This document shows positions 54,079 through 62,959 of a stretch of 64,000 bases of DNA, in pieces. A program made the translations under genes and the position numbers. Source of the stretch: Streptomyces lydicus (GTDB taxonomy: Bacteria; Actinomycetota; Actinomycetes; Streptomycetales; Streptomycetaceae). The notes under the pieces are model-generated. The model ran no database searches and was not told the origin of the DNA. It was given only the letters and a program-made list of their open reading frames with translations. The DNA lies in NCBI RefSeq assembly GCF_004125265.1, contig NZ_RDTE01000003.1, positions 434,001-498,000 of the forward strand, written 5' to 3'. The number at the start of each line of letters is the position of its first letter. Position 1 is the stretch's first letter.

Positions 54079-54717
54079 TCACACGTCGGTCCGGATCACC
54101 ACCTCCAGGGTGCGCGGGCCGTGCACGCCCTCCACCCGCTCCAGCTCGATGTCGGAGGTGGCCGAGGGCCCGCTGATCAGTGTGGTCGGGCGCTCCGGCC
54201 GGAGCTGTGCCACCGCCTCCGGCACACCGGTCCGCACCGACGACAGGTCGACGACGCACACATGCAGATCGGGGACGAGGGTCAGCGCGCGCCGCCCCTG
54301 GTCCGCCGCGGCGCCGTCCAGGAAGATCGTGCCGGTCTCGGCACAGCTGACGGCGGAGGCCGTCACCACCCCGTCCAGCACATCGAGCCGGGGCGCCGGA
54401 ATGTCCGGGGAGTCGGTGCGGACCTCCCCGTCCCACCCGGCCAGCCAGGCCGGATCGAGGCCCGGAGGGACCCCGATCCTCCGCGCGCCGTGCGCCCGCA
54501 GCGCCTCGGTGATCACCGTCGCGGTGGTGCCGGCCGTGCAGGTGCGCACCTGCGCCTTGTAGTCGACGAGCCGGTCGACGAAGAGGGCGAGCCGTTCCCC
54601 GTCGGGGAGGGCGCGGCCGGTGCGGTAGGCCCGGGGGACGGTCACCTCGGGCCGGTCGGAGCGGGTCAGCGCGTCCTGGACGCGTCGCAGCACCGTCTCC
54701 CGTGCGGTCGCGGTCAC
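54079..54717 (-). CDS. lutC: Lactate utilisation protein C (LUD domain)
   Basis: A 212-residue LUD-domain protein, third subunit of the LutABC L-lactate dehydrogenase complex. VVTASAVSCAETGTIFLDG near residue 120 and ISGPSATSDIELERVEGVHG near residue 185 are family marks. The GTG at 54717 overlaps the lutB stop (GTGA). Last gene of the operon. Confidence 0.88.
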   Translation of the reverse strand: MTATARETVLRRVQDALTRSDRPEVTVPRAYRTGRALPDGERLALFVDRLVDYKAQVRTCTAGTTATVITEALRAHGARRIGVPPGLDPAWLAGWDGEVRTDSPDIPAPRLDVLDGVVTASAVSCAETGTIFLDGAAADQGRRALTLVPDLHVCVVDLSSVRTGVPEAVAQLRPERPTTLISGPSATSDIELERVEGVHGPRTLEVVIRTDV

Positions 54718-56285
54718 TGTGCCTCCTGGGAATCGTCGTCGGTGTGCCGTGCGCCGTCCTGTGCCGCCGCCCGCATCGCGGCCGCGCCGTCGGCGGAGGC
54801 GAACCAGGAGCGGAAGGACTGCTTCGGCGGGGCCGGGGTGTCGCGGCTGTCGCTCCAGCCCCGGAACGGCGGCGGCAGATGGGAGAACGTGCCGCTTCGC
54901 CCCGCCACCACGCGCCCGAGCCCCGCCGCCCGCTGTGCGGCCGTGAACAGCTTGGGCTGCTTCATGACCGTGGCCGCGGCCTTCATCGCCAGCTTCTCCG
55001 CAGTCGTTCCGGACTGTTCGGTGTGCTGGTGCCGCAGCTCGACCAGCAGCGACGGGATGTCGATCTTCACCGGGCAGGCGTCGAAGCAGGCTCCGCACAG
55101 GCTGGAGGCGTACGGAAGCGAGCTGTTGGGGTCGTCCTTGGCCGCGTGCATACCGGCGAGCTGCGGGGTGAGCACCGCGCCGATCGGGCCGGGGTAGGTC
55201 GATCCGTAGGCATGGCCGCCGGTCCGCTCGTACACCGGGCAGACATTGAGGCAGGCCGAGCAGCGGATGCAGTTCAGCGCCTCGCGCCCGATGGTGTCCG
55301 CGAGCGCCGCCGTCCGCCCGTTGTCGAGCAGCACGAGGTGGAAGTCCTGCGGGCCGTCGCCCGGCGTCACGCCCGTCCACAGCGAGGTGTACGGGTTCAT
55401 CCGCTCGCCGGTCGAGGAGCGCGGCAGCAGCTGGAGGAAGACCTCCAGGTCCTGGAAGCGCGGCAGGACCTTCTCGATGCCCATGACGGTGATCAGCGTC
55501 TCGGGCAGAGTCAGGCACATCCGGCCGTTGCCCTCGGACTCGACCACCGACAGGGTGCCGGTCTCGGCGATCCCGAAGTTGGCGCCGGAGACGGCCACCT
55601 TGGCGGTCATGAACTTCTCGCGCAGATACGCGCGGGCCGCGGCGGCCAGTTCGGCGGGGGTGGCGGCCAGCGCGGGGTCGACACCGGGGATCTGGCGGAG
55701 GAAGATCTCCCGGATCTCGTCGCGGTTGCGGTGGATCGCGGGGACCAGGATGTGGGACGGACGGTCGTCGGCGAGCTGCACGATCAGCTCGGCCAGGTCG
55801 GTTTCCAGGGCGGTGATGCCCTGGCTCTCCAGATGCTCGTTGAGGCCGATCTCCTGGGTGGCCATCGACTTGACCTTCAGGACCTCGTCGCTGCCGGTCC
55901 GCCGGACCAGCCGGGTGACGATCTCGTTGGCCTCGATGCCGTCGCGCGCCCAGTGGACGGTGCCGCCGTGCTCGGTGACCTTCCGCTCCAACTCCTCCAG
56001 CAGCTCGGGCAGCCGGTTCATGGTGTCGGTCTTGATCGCCGAGCCGGCGTCGCGCAGCGCCTCCCAGTCGGGCAGTTCCCCGGTGACGTCCAGGCGCTTG
56101 GCGCGGATGGAGTGGGTGGCCTTGCCCAGATTGCGGCGCAACTGCTCGTTGCCCAGTTCGTCGTGGGCGGCCCGGGGGAAGGTGCGCTCGCCCCGCAGAT
56201 GGCCCGTCCCGTACGGGGAGCGCGGGGGAACGGCGGGCATACCGAGGAAGGTGCCGCGCGCCGAGGGGCCGGTCGCAGTGCTCAT
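54714..56285 (-). CDS. lutB: Lactate utilisation iron-sulfur protein LutB
   Basis: A 523-residue LUD protein with two [4Fe-4S] sites: CIRCSACLNVCPVYER near residue 345 and LCGACFDACPVKID near residue 394. SGANFGIAETGTLSVVESEG is the LUD core. The ATG at 56285 overlaps the lutA stop by four bases. The C-terminal 100 residues are a family-typical extension ending in a polar tail. It takes part in oxidising L-lactate to pyruvate. Confidence 0.9.
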   Translation of the reverse strand: MSTATGPSARGTFLGMPAVPPRSPYGTGHLRGERTFPRAAHDELGNEQLRRNLGKATHSIRAKRLDVTGELPDWEALRDAGSAIKTDTMNRLPELLEELERKVTEHGGTVHWARDGIEANEIVTRLVRRTGSDEVLKVKSMATQEIGLNEHLESQGITALETDLAELIVQLADDRPSHILVPAIHRNRDEIREIFLRQIPGVDPALAATPAELAAAARAYLREKFMTAKVAVSGANFGIAETGTLSVVESEGNGRMCLTLPETLITVMGIEKVLPRFQDLEVFLQLLPRSSTGERMNPYTSLWTGVTPGDGPQDFHLVLLDNGRTAALADTIGREALNCIRCSACLNVCPVYERTGGHAYGSTYPGPIGAVLTPQLAGMHAAKDDPNSSLPYASSLCGACFDACPVKIDIPSLLVELRHQHTEQSGTTAEKLAMKAAATVMKQPKLFTAAQRAAGLGRVVAGRSGTFSHLPPPFRGWSDSRDTPAPPKQSFRSWFASADGAAAMRAAAQDGARHTDDDSQEAQ

Positions 56286-57049
56286 CGGGCGGCCTCCGTC
56301 AGGACGTGGGGTGCGGTGCGGGTGGCGGCGAGGATCTGCGCCAAGTGCAGTGTCCGGGTACCGGACTTGATACGTGAGAGACCGCCGCCGATGTGCATCA
56401 GACAGGACGAGTCGCCCGCCGTGCACACCTCGGCGCCGGTGCCGGCGATGTGGTCCATCTTGTCCCGCAGCATCGCGGAGGACGTGCCGGCGTTCTTGAC
56501 CGCGAAGGTGCCGCCGAAGCCGCAGCATGCGTCGGCCTCGGGAAGTTCCACCAGGTCGATGGCCTCGACGGCGCGCAGGAGCCGCAGCGGCTTCTCGCCC
56601 ACCCGCAGCATCCGCAGGGAGTGGCAGGTGGGGTGGTAGGTCACGCGGTGGGGGAAGTACGCGCCGACGTCGGTCACGTCGAGTACGTCGACGAGGAATT
56701 CGGACAGCTCGTACGTCTTGGTCTTCACGGCCGCGACCCCGGCGCGCAGCGCGGCGTCCCCGTAGCGTGCGGCGACGAGTTCGTGCTGATGGCGGACCGA
56801 GCCCGCACACGACCCGGACGGCATCACCACCGCCTCGATCGACGGGTCGCCGAACTGCTCGGCGAAGTTCGATACCAGCGGCACCGGCTCCCGCTGATAG
56901 CCGGTGTTGACATGCATCTGGCCGCAGCAGGTCTGCTGCGGCGGGAACACCACGTCGTGCCCCAGACGGGCCAGCAGGACCGCGGTGGATTTCACCGCCT
57001 CCGGGAAGAGCGTGTCTCCCAGGCAGGTGGCGAAGAGCGCGATGCGCAT
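56282..57049 (-). CDS. lutA: Lactate utilisation (Fe-S) oxidoreductase LutA
   Basis: A 255-residue CCG-domain protein. Two cysteine-rich motifs appear: FPPQQTCCGQMHVNTG near residue 40 and ACCGFGGTFAVKN near residue 172, with HPTCHSLR between. First gene of the lutABC operon. The ATG at 57049 follows GGGAGG. Two LldR-type operators lie between it and the divergent lactate permease. Confidence 0.9.
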   Translation of the reverse strand: MRIALFATCLGDTLFPEAVKSTAVLLARLGHDVVFPPQQTCCGQMHVNTGYQREPVPLVSNFAEQFGDPSIEAVVMPSGSCAGSVRHQHELVAARYGDAALRAGVAAVKTKTYELSEFLVDVLDVTDVGAYFPHRVTYHPTCHSLRMLRVGEKPLRLLRAVEAIDLVELPEADACCGFGGTFAVKNAGTSSAMLRDKMDHIAGTGAEVCTAGDSSCLMHIGGGLSRIKSGTRTLHLAQILAATRTAPHVLTEAAR

Positions 57050-57064
57050 GGGACCTCCCTTGCT

Positions 57065-57130
57065 TATGGTCCGACCATACTCGCTTCGGACCTAAGAAGA
57101 AAAGTAAGGGCACAGTTTGGTCTGACCTTA
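57065..57130. promoter_or_regulatory. Pair of LldR-type operators between lutA and lctP
   Basis: TATGGTCCGACCATA at 57065-57079 is a perfect dyad with one central base; TTTGGTCTGACCTTA at 57116-57130 is a close copy. Centres are 51 bases apart, about five helical turns, allowing a looped complex. Both fit the FadR/LldR pattern TnGTnnnACnA. A third copy precedes the regulator gene. Confidence 0.7.
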
Positions 57131-57263
57131 TTGACATGCGACATCTTCGATGGGCTACTGAGGGCCGATTCTCAGCCACCGGGCGCGCCGCTCCCGCCGG
57201 GAACGGGACGTTCCGACCGGCCGGACGGCGCGCAGAACTCGATGACTCGATGAGGAGCACTCC

Positions 57264-58937
57264 GTGGCCACCACACCGCCCGCCGTCCTGGCGGCCTACA
57301 CCCCCGACGTGGCCTCCGTCGGGGACAGCCTCACCGCCACCGCGCTGCTGGGCCTGGTCCCCCTGGCGACCTTCTTCGTGCTACTGATGGCGGCCCGTCG
57401 CACCGCGCTGCACTCCGCCCTCGGCGCCCTGCTGGCCGCGCTGCTGGTCGCGGTCCTCGGCTACGGGATGCCCCTGCGGCTCGGCGTCCTGTCCGCCACC
57501 CAGGGTCTGGCCTTCGGCCTCTTCCCGGTGATGCTCATCGTGGTCGCGGCCCTCTGGTTCTACGAACTCACCGTGGTCAGCAACCGCTTCGAGGACCTGC
57601 GCCGCTCCTTCAACTCCGTCGGCCGCGGCGATCTGCGCATCCAGGCCATGCTCATCGCGTTCTGCTTCGGCGGACTCCTCGAAGCCCTCGCCGGATTCGG
57701 CGCCCCCGTCGCGATCACCGCCGCCATGCTGATGGCGCTCGGGCTGCCGCGGCTCACCTCGGCCGTGACCGTCCTGGTCGCCAACACCGCGCCCGTGGCC
57801 TTCGGCGCCATGGCCATCCCCATCACCACCGCGGGCACCCTCACCGGCATACCGGCCGGGGACCTCGCCGGCGTGATCGGCCGCCAGAGCCCGCTGCTCG
57901 CCCTCTTCGTCCCGTTGCTGCTGCTCTTCCTCGTCGACGGGCGGCGCGGCCTGCGGCAGTTGTGGCCCATCGCCCTGGTCACCGGATCGGTTTTCGCCCT
58001 CGCCCAGTTCTGGTGCTCGGCCCACTTCGCCTACGAGCTCACCGATGTCGTCGCCGCGCTCGCCGGTTTCGGCGCCGCCGTGGTCATGCTGCGCTTCTGG
58101 TCCCCCACGACGCCGGACGACCAGCGTTCCCGGGTCGAGGCCGAACCGCTGACCGGCCGCCGCGTCCGGCTGGCCGTCCTGCCGTACCTCCTGGTGATCG
58201 CGGTCTTCGCCCTCGCCAAGCTCCGCATCGGCGGACTCGACATGCCCCGGCTGCTCGGCGCCGCCACCCTCCAGCTCAACTGGCCCGGCCTGTACGGGAA
58301 TCTCCTGGGCGCCGACGGTTCCCCCGCGGGCAGCGCGGTCTACAAGCTGGAGGTCCTGGCCAATCCCGGCACCCTGCTCCTGCTCTCCGGCCTCCTCGTG
58401 ATGCTGGTCTACAGCCGCGCGAAGGACTCCGACCGCTTCCCGATGACCGCGCGCACGGGCCTGGTCTGCGCCGGGCGCACCGTGCGGAACATGCGGACCG
58501 CCATCGCCACGGTCGCCACCGTCCTGGCCCTGAGCTACGTGATGAACCAGTCGGGCCAGACCCTCGCGATCGGCACCTGGCTCGCCGCCACCGGCGGCTT
58601 CTTCGCCGTGCTCTCCCCGGTCCTCGGCTGGCTCGGCACCGCCGTCACCGGCTCCGACACCTCGTCGAACGCGTTGTTCGCCACGCTCCAGCAGACCGCG
58701 GGAAGGGCCGTGGGCATCGACCCGACCCTGCTGGTGGCCGCCAACACCACCGGCGGTGTCGTCGGCAAACTCATCAGCCCGCAGAACCTGACCATCGCGG
58801 CGACCGCGGTGGGACGACCGGGCACCGAGCGGATCCTGCTGCGCAAGGTCGTCGGCTACAGCGTCGCGATGCTGGCGGTCCTGTGCGTCCTGGTCGCTCT
58901 GCAGTCGCTGCCGGTGCTGTCGTGGATGGTGCCGTAG
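57264..58937 (+). CDS. L-lactate permease (LctP family)
   Basis: A 557-residue membrane transporter with about 13 helices, importing lactate or glycolate with protons. EALAGFGAPVAITAAMLMALG near the fifth helix and TGSDTSSNALFATLQ plus GGVVGKLISPQNLTIAATAV near the C-terminus are LctP signatures. The GTG at 57264 follows GAGGAG. Divergent from lutABC under shared operators. Confidence 0.9.
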   Translation: MATTPPAVLAAYTPDVASVGDSLTATALLGLVPLATFFVLLMAARRTALHSALGALLAALLVAVLGYGMPLRLGVLSATQGLAFGLFPVMLIVVAALWFYELTVVSNRFEDLRRSFNSVGRGDLRIQAMLIAFCFGGLLEALAGFGAPVAITAAMLMALGLPRLTSAVTVLVANTAPVAFGAMAIPITTAGTLTGIPAGDLAGVIGRQSPLLALFVPLLLLFLVDGRRGLRQLWPIALVTGSVFALAQFWCSAHFAYELTDVVAALAGFGAAVVMLRFWSPTTPDDQRSRVEAEPLTGRRVRLAVLPYLLVIAVFALAKLRIGGLDMPRLLGAATLQLNWPGLYGNLLGADGSPAGSAVYKLEVLANPGTLLLLSGLLVMLVYSRAKDSDRFPMTARTGLVCAGRTVRNMRTAIATVATVLALSYVMNQSGQTLAIGTWLAATGGFFAVLSPVLGWLGTAVTGSDTSSNALFATLQQTAGRAVGIDPTLLVAANTTGGVVGKLISPQNLTIAATAVGRPGTERILLRKVVGYSVAMLAVLCVLVALQSLPVLSWMVP

Positions 58938-59038
58938 GGGGCGTGGCGGGGGGGGCGGGGCAGGTCCACCCTGTCCCCCTCTGTCTCCCGTCGGGCGCGG
59001 GTGCGGTCCGCTGGCCTTGGGGACTCAGCCCCGCCGAC

Positions 59039-59863
59039 TCAGCCTTCCCGGGCCGCCTCGGATGTCTCGGGCGCGCCACCCGCCCGGTCCGTGTCGCCTC
59101 CCCCACCCGTCCGGTCCGCCTCGCCCGCCCCATCGGCCTGGGGCTTCTCGTCAACCAGCGTCCCGTGGAAGCCGCGGATATGCGCCTCGACCAGATCGGC
59201 GGCCTTCGCGCCCTTGCCCGCACGCACCAGGCGCAGCAGCTCGGTGTGCTCGGCGTTCAGCGCACCCGCCGTGGCCGGCCAGTCCTCCGCCGTCTCCAGC
59301 GCCCGCAGGATCAGCGGACGCACCGACTCCCGTACGGCCGAGGTGAGGGTGGAGGTGAGCTGATTGCCGGAGCTGCGGGCGATGGCGACATGGAACCGGG
59401 TGTCCAGGTCGTTGAAGGCGTCGGCCCCCACCCCGGGCTCCTTCATACGCGCCACGAGCGCTTCGGCCTCGTCGAGGTCCTGTGCCGGAGCGTGCTCCGC
59501 GGCCGCCTCGAAGCTGGAACGCTCCAGCACCACCCGGGCCTCCAGCACGTCCTGCAGGCTGTAGCTCCCCAGGGCGAAGTGCAGGCGCAACAGCCGGCCC
59601 AGCGCGTCGTCCGGGTTCCGTACGATCCGGGCTCCCGCGTCCGGCCCGCGGCCCGCCTGCGCGACCAGCACCCCGATCGTCTCCAGCACCCGCAGCGCCT
59701 CGCGCAGCGCGGACCGGCTGACTCCGAGTACCGGTGCCAGCTCACGCTCGGGCGGCAACCGGTCCCCGGCCTTCAGCTCGCCCGCGAGCACCCGCTCCTC
59801 GATGCGTTCGAGGACCAGCTCATGTGTGCGCGACTGCCGTACAGGTCGCCATTCGGCAGACAT
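59039..59863 (-). CDS. GntR-family (FadR/LldR type) lactate regulator
   Basis: A 274-residue regulator. Helix-turn-helix ELAPVLGVSRSALREALRVL near residue 39 and an FCD domain (about 90-220; TRFHVAIARSSGNQL). The final 30 residues are a Gly/Asp/Ala-rich tail. Its operator copy at 59921-59935 matches the two at the lutA-lctP spacer, so it probably represses itself, lutABC and lctP until lactate is present. Convergent with lctP. Confidence 0.86.
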   Translation of the reverse strand: MSAEWRPVRQSRTHELVLERIEERVLAGELKAGDRLPPERELAPVLGVSRSALREALRVLETIGVLVAQAGRGPDAGARIVRNPDDALGRLLRLHFALGSYSLQDVLEARVVLERSSFEAAAEHAPAQDLDEAEALVARMKEPGVGADAFNDLDTRFHVAIARSSGNQLTSTLTSAVRESVRPLILRALETAEDWPATAGALNAEHTELLRLVRAGKGAKAADLVEAHIRGFHGTLVDEKPQADGAGEADRTGGGGDTDRAGGAPETSEAAREG

Positions 59864-59920
59864 CCACCACTCCCCGGCTCGGCCCCGTGCTCCCTTGCCA
59901 AAACTATGTCACACAGCGCG

Positions 59921-59935
59921 TGTGGTCGGACCATA
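59921..59935. promoter_or_regulatory. LldR-type operator upstream of its regulator gene
   Basis: TGTGGTCGGACCATA shares GGTCnGACC with the two sites near lutA. It is 58 bases before the start at 59863. GTGTGACATA at 59917-59908 on the minus strand also resembles the hydroxyproline motif; this may be chance. Confidence 0.65.
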
Positions 59936-60011
59936 CGGCCGAGCCGACGGCGCCCGTTCTCCACCCGGGCCCGGCACCCTCCATTCCGGCTCACAGCACC
60001 CTGGAAGGCCG

Positions 60012-61016
60012 CTACCGCGCTGCGCGCAGCTTGAGAATGTAGGTGGCGGTGAGCGCAACGGCACGGTCGTCGTCATGTGACAGATCTGCGAGGGCACGTG
60101 AAGCCGTGCTCCCCGGGACTTCCGCGAGCGCCTGTGCCAGCCGTCGACGTGCCGACGAGTCAACGGTGCCGGGGGCGAGGCGGTCAATGAGTCCGGTGGC
60201 GATCCGGTCCGCCAACGCCGGATCGGTCGCCAGCGTGCTCAGTGCGTCAGCTGCATCGGCGTCGTGCGTCTCCTCGACGACCATGTCGATCAGCGACGGG
60301 ACCGCGTCGGCCGCTCCACGTGCCCCGAGCGCCAGAGCTGCGCATCTGCGGACCACCGTGTCGGAGTGCGTGAGAGCGTCCCGCAGCAGTGCGGTCGCCT
60401 CCTCGTCCGGAATCTCGGCGAGGGACTGGACGGCACGTTTGCGCACCTCGGCTGCCGGTGAGCCAAGGCCCTCCGCCAGCAGCGCCGGTCCGCTCTCGCC
60501 CGATCGCGCAAGAGCCCATCGAAGGGCTCCGGCGACGTTCGGGTCCGTCTCGCTCAACACCGCCTCGACCAGAGCTTCCGCCGGCACCGGGACCTCGTCG
60601 GCCGAGGACAGGGCCGCGCGCTGGCGCGTCCCGGCGCTCTGTGCCCCCAGGGCCTGAAGGAGGGCGACGATCTGGATGACATCCTCCCAGCCTGCCGGTT
60701 CCGCGGCACCGATCCGACGGAGTCGCGTGAGCAGCGCCGTTTCAGCCGCAATGCGTTCTCGCGTCTGGCGGATGAGGTCGTCGACGAGCTCTGCGGGCTC
60801 GAAACCGGGATCGTCCAGCGCCCGCCCGACCTCACGCAGCGAGAGTCCCAATGACCGCAGGCTCTCGATATGGAAGATCCGCCGGATGTCCGCGCCGGAG
60901 TACTCGCGATAGCCGGCCTCACTACGGCCTGTCGGCCGCACCAGGCCGAGCGAGTCGTAATGCCTGAGCATGCGGGCACTGACCCCGGACCGTCGTGCCA
61001 CATCGCCGATCAACAC
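60012..61016 (-). CDS. MerR-family regulator with C-terminal HEAT repeats
   Basis: A 334-residue protein with two parts. The MerR DNA-binding domain (1-75) has IGDVARRSGVSARMLRHYDS and a dimer helix to about 125. From about residue 140 on, alternating helices such as EVRKRAVQSLAEIPDEEATA and VVRRCAALALGARGAADAVP form five or six HEAT repeats where MerR proteins usually have a ligand or metal site. The GTG at 61016 starts six bases after the stop of a separate HEAT protein, so the two are one operon under a MerR-type promoter. The HEAT solenoid suggests a protein ligand or a modified ligand pocket. Confidence 0.85.
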   Translation of the reverse strand: MLIGDVARRSGVSARMLRHYDSLGLVRPTGRSEAGYREYSGADIRRIFHIESLRSLGLSLREVGRALDDPGFEPAELVDDLIRQTRERIAAETALLTRLRRIGAAEPAGWEDVIQIVALLQALGAQSAGTRQRAALSSADEVPVPAEALVEAVLSETDPNVAGALRWALARSGESGPALLAEGLGSPAAEVRKRAVQSLAEIPDEEATALLRDALTHSDTVVRRCAALALGARGAADAVPSLIDMVVEETHDADAADALSTLATDPALADRIATGLIDRLAPGTVDSSARRRLAQALAEVPGSTASRALADLSHDDDRAVALTATYILKLRAAR

Positions 61017-61022
61017 CGCGTC

Positions 61023-61682
61023 TCACCCCTCCTGGCCGGTCGTGCCGAGGGCCATGATGCGCTTCGCCTCCTCGATCGCGAACTCGAACCCGGCGTCCGG
61101 GTTGCGCAACAGCCGTTCGGTGGCGATGGCGTGCCGGCATACGCGAGGGTCGGGATCCGTCATCGCGGCGCGCAGGGTCGGCATGATCACCTCACCGAGC
61201 GCGATCAGCGCGCGGCTGAGGCTCAACTGCATCTCACGCTCGCCGCGCCCGAGTTGTGTCGCCAGGACAGGGGTCAACTCGGGTTCCTCCCCTTCGGGTA
61301 CGAGTACGACCGCTGCCCGCCAGGCGCTCCGCGCCACCTCGTCGTCGGCGTCGGTCAAAAGCGCCCGCGTGAGCGCCGGCCACGCTTGCCGGTCCCCGAT
61401 CTTGGACAGCGTGTGCAACGCCTGGCTCCGTGCCTGCGCACGCTCCGAGTGCAGTTCATCGACGAGCTTGGGGACCGTCATCGACGAGGAGTGGCGGGTG
61501 AGCGCCCAGGTGAGCATTTCCCGCACGTGAAATTCCGGTTCGATCGCGCAACGTCCGATGAGCTCATCGACGAACCGCGGGGCAGGGGCCGTGCCGACCG
61601 CCAGCGCCGCCCGCAGCCGCACCGACGAGTTTCTGTTCTCCAGCCCCTGGAGAACCAACTTTTGCAGTTCCTGTTTCGTCAT
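61023..61682 (-). CDS. HEAT-repeat protein co-transcribed with the MerR gene
   Basis: A 219-residue helical solenoid protein. SVRLRAALAVGTAPAPRFVD, QARSQALHTLSKIGDRQAWP and EVARSAWRAAVVLVPEGEEP are successive HEAT units; no enzyme motif is seen. I use the ATG at 61682 because the longer reading to 61772 would cross the promoter. A GGAGG is 14 bases upstream, further than ideal. It is first in a two-gene operon. It may interact with the similar half of the MerR protein. Confidence 0.75.
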   Translation of the reverse strand: MTKQELQKLVLQGLENRNSSVRLRAALAVGTAPAPRFVDELIGRCAIEPEFHVREMLTWALTRHSSSMTVPKLVDELHSERAQARSQALHTLSKIGDRQAWPALTRALLTDADDEVARSAWRAAVVLVPEGEEPELTPVLATQLGRGEREMQLSLSRALIALGEVIMPTLRAAMTDPDPRVCRHAIATERLLRNPDAGFEFAIEEAKRIMALGTTGQEG

Positions 61683-61710
61683 GGCCGTCGGGACCACCTC
61701 CTCGGACCAC

Positions 61711-61741
61711 AGTGAAGACGTTGTCACCGTGTCAAGGTCAA
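61711..61741 (-). promoter_or_regulatory. MerR-type promoter with 19-base spacer and dyad
   Basis: On the minus strand: -35 TTGACC (61741-61736), a 19-base spacer, -10 TTCACT (61716-61711). The spacer carries the near-perfect dyad TTGACACGGTGACAA (61735-61721). Over-long spacing with a central dyad is the classic site where MerR regulators twist the DNA to activate. The -35 overlaps the stop codon of the upstream oxygenase gene. Confidence 0.75.
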
Positions 61742-62949
61742 GCGGGATCACGATCTTCCGCCGCTGCTCCACGCCGGGCCGTGCCCGCCCCCGTCTCCCC
61801 CAGACAGTCGGTGACCCAGCGGTGGAAGGCCCCGATGTGGTGCTCGCTGGGCACCAGCACCCCTCCGGTGCGGTAGGCGCGCGAGCTCATCGCGGGCTGG
61901 GTGCGCTCGCAGGCCTCGAAGTCCTGGGAGTTGACCCGGTGGAAGAGCTCGACGGACTTGGAGAGATCGGCACCGGAGTCGACGACCTCGGGCAGATACA
62001 GCCAGTCGCACTCGACGAGGGTGCGGTCGGGGGCCATCGGGAACATCCGGTGGACGATGACATGGTCGGGGACGAGGTTGACGAACACCTGCGGCCGGAC
62101 GGTGATCGCGTAGTAGCGGCGGTCCTGGGTGTCCTCGATACCGGGGAGCCGGCCGAAGCCCTCGGTGCCGTCCACGGTGAATCCGGTGGCCTCCTCGGAG
62201 AAGGCCGCGCCGTGGCCGACGTAGTACTGGGCGGCGAATCCGTCGGCGAACTCCGGGAGGACTTCGGTGAGTTCGGGGTGGATGGTGCCGCAGTGATAGC
62301 ACTCCATGAAGTTCTCGATGATGAGCTTCCAGTTGGCGCGCACGTCATAGGTGAGGCGCTTGCCGAGGGCGAGCCCTTCGGTGCGGTAGCGGTCGAGGCA
62401 GGCGGCGTCGCCCAGCCGCTCGACGGCCGCGCCGATCACGGTGTCCTCGAAGGACGGCGGCTCGTCGGCGAGGCACACCCAGGCGTAGCCGAGCCATTCG
62501 CGGAGCGGGACGGTGACCAGAGAGCGTGCGCCGCGGTCGATGTCCGGCATCCGCTGCAGGTTGGGGGCGGCCACCAGACGGCCGTCGAGGTCGTAGGTCC
62601 AGGCGTGGTAGGGGCATTGGAGGTTGCGGCGGACCTCGCCGGACTCCTCGGTGCACAGCTGCGCGCCGCGGTGCCGGCAGATGTTGAGGAAGGCGCGCAG
62701 CTCTCCGGCGCGGTTACGGGTGATCAGCACGCTCTCCCGGCCGATCCGGACCGTACGGAAGGCGCCCGGCTTTCCCAGGTCGGCGCTGCGGACCGCGCAG
62801 AACCACAGCCGCTCGAAGATCTTCTCCTGCTCCTGCCGGAAGATGCCGGGGTCGGTGTAGTAGTGGCCGGCGAGGGTGGCGATCAGGCTCGGGGAGGCCG
62901 CGGGCACAGTGGCCGCGGCCGGGGCGGACTCGGTGTGGGTGGTCGTCAT
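61738..62949 (-). CDS. Rieske oxygenase alpha subunit, glycine betaine/stachydrine demethylase type (GbcA-like)
   Basis: A 403-residue ring-hydroxylating-type oxygenase. The Rieske [2Fe-2S] ligands are in NICRHRGAQLC and CPYHAWTYDLDGRL (about residues 92 and 113). The non-heme iron site is NFMECYHCGTIHPEL (two His) with Asp in NSQDFEACERTQPAM. Enzymes of this group strip a methyl group from glycine betaine, carnitine or proline betaine as formaldehyde. No reductase partner is in view. The ATG at 62949 has GAGGAGA upstream and lies ten bases after the sarcosine oxidase gene, in one operon. Confidence 0.84.
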   Translation of the reverse strand: MTTTHTESAPAAATVPAASPSLIATLAGHYYTDPGIFRQEQEKIFERLWFCAVRSADLGKPGAFRTVRIGRESVLITRNRAGELRAFLNICRHRGAQLCTEESGEVRRNLQCPYHAWTYDLDGRLVAAPNLQRMPDIDRGARSLVTVPLREWLGYAWVCLADEPPSFEDTVIGAAVERLGDAACLDRYRTEGLALGKRLTYDVRANWKLIIENFMECYHCGTIHPELTEVLPEFADGFAAQYYVGHGAAFSEEATGFTVDGTEGFGRLPGIEDTQDRRYYAITVRPQVFVNLVPDHVIVHRMFPMAPDRTLVECDWLYLPEVVDSGADLSKSVELFHRVNSQDFEACERTQPAMSSRAYRTGGVLVPSEHHIGAFHRWVTDCLGETGAGTARRGAAAEDRDPA

Positions 62950-62959
62950 GACGGTCTCC

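Noticed and set aside
57962..60034. A 690-codon plus frame over the lactate permease end and the LldR gene
   Set aside because: It spans the end of one gene and the antisense of another and carries Arg/Pro/Gly filler only.
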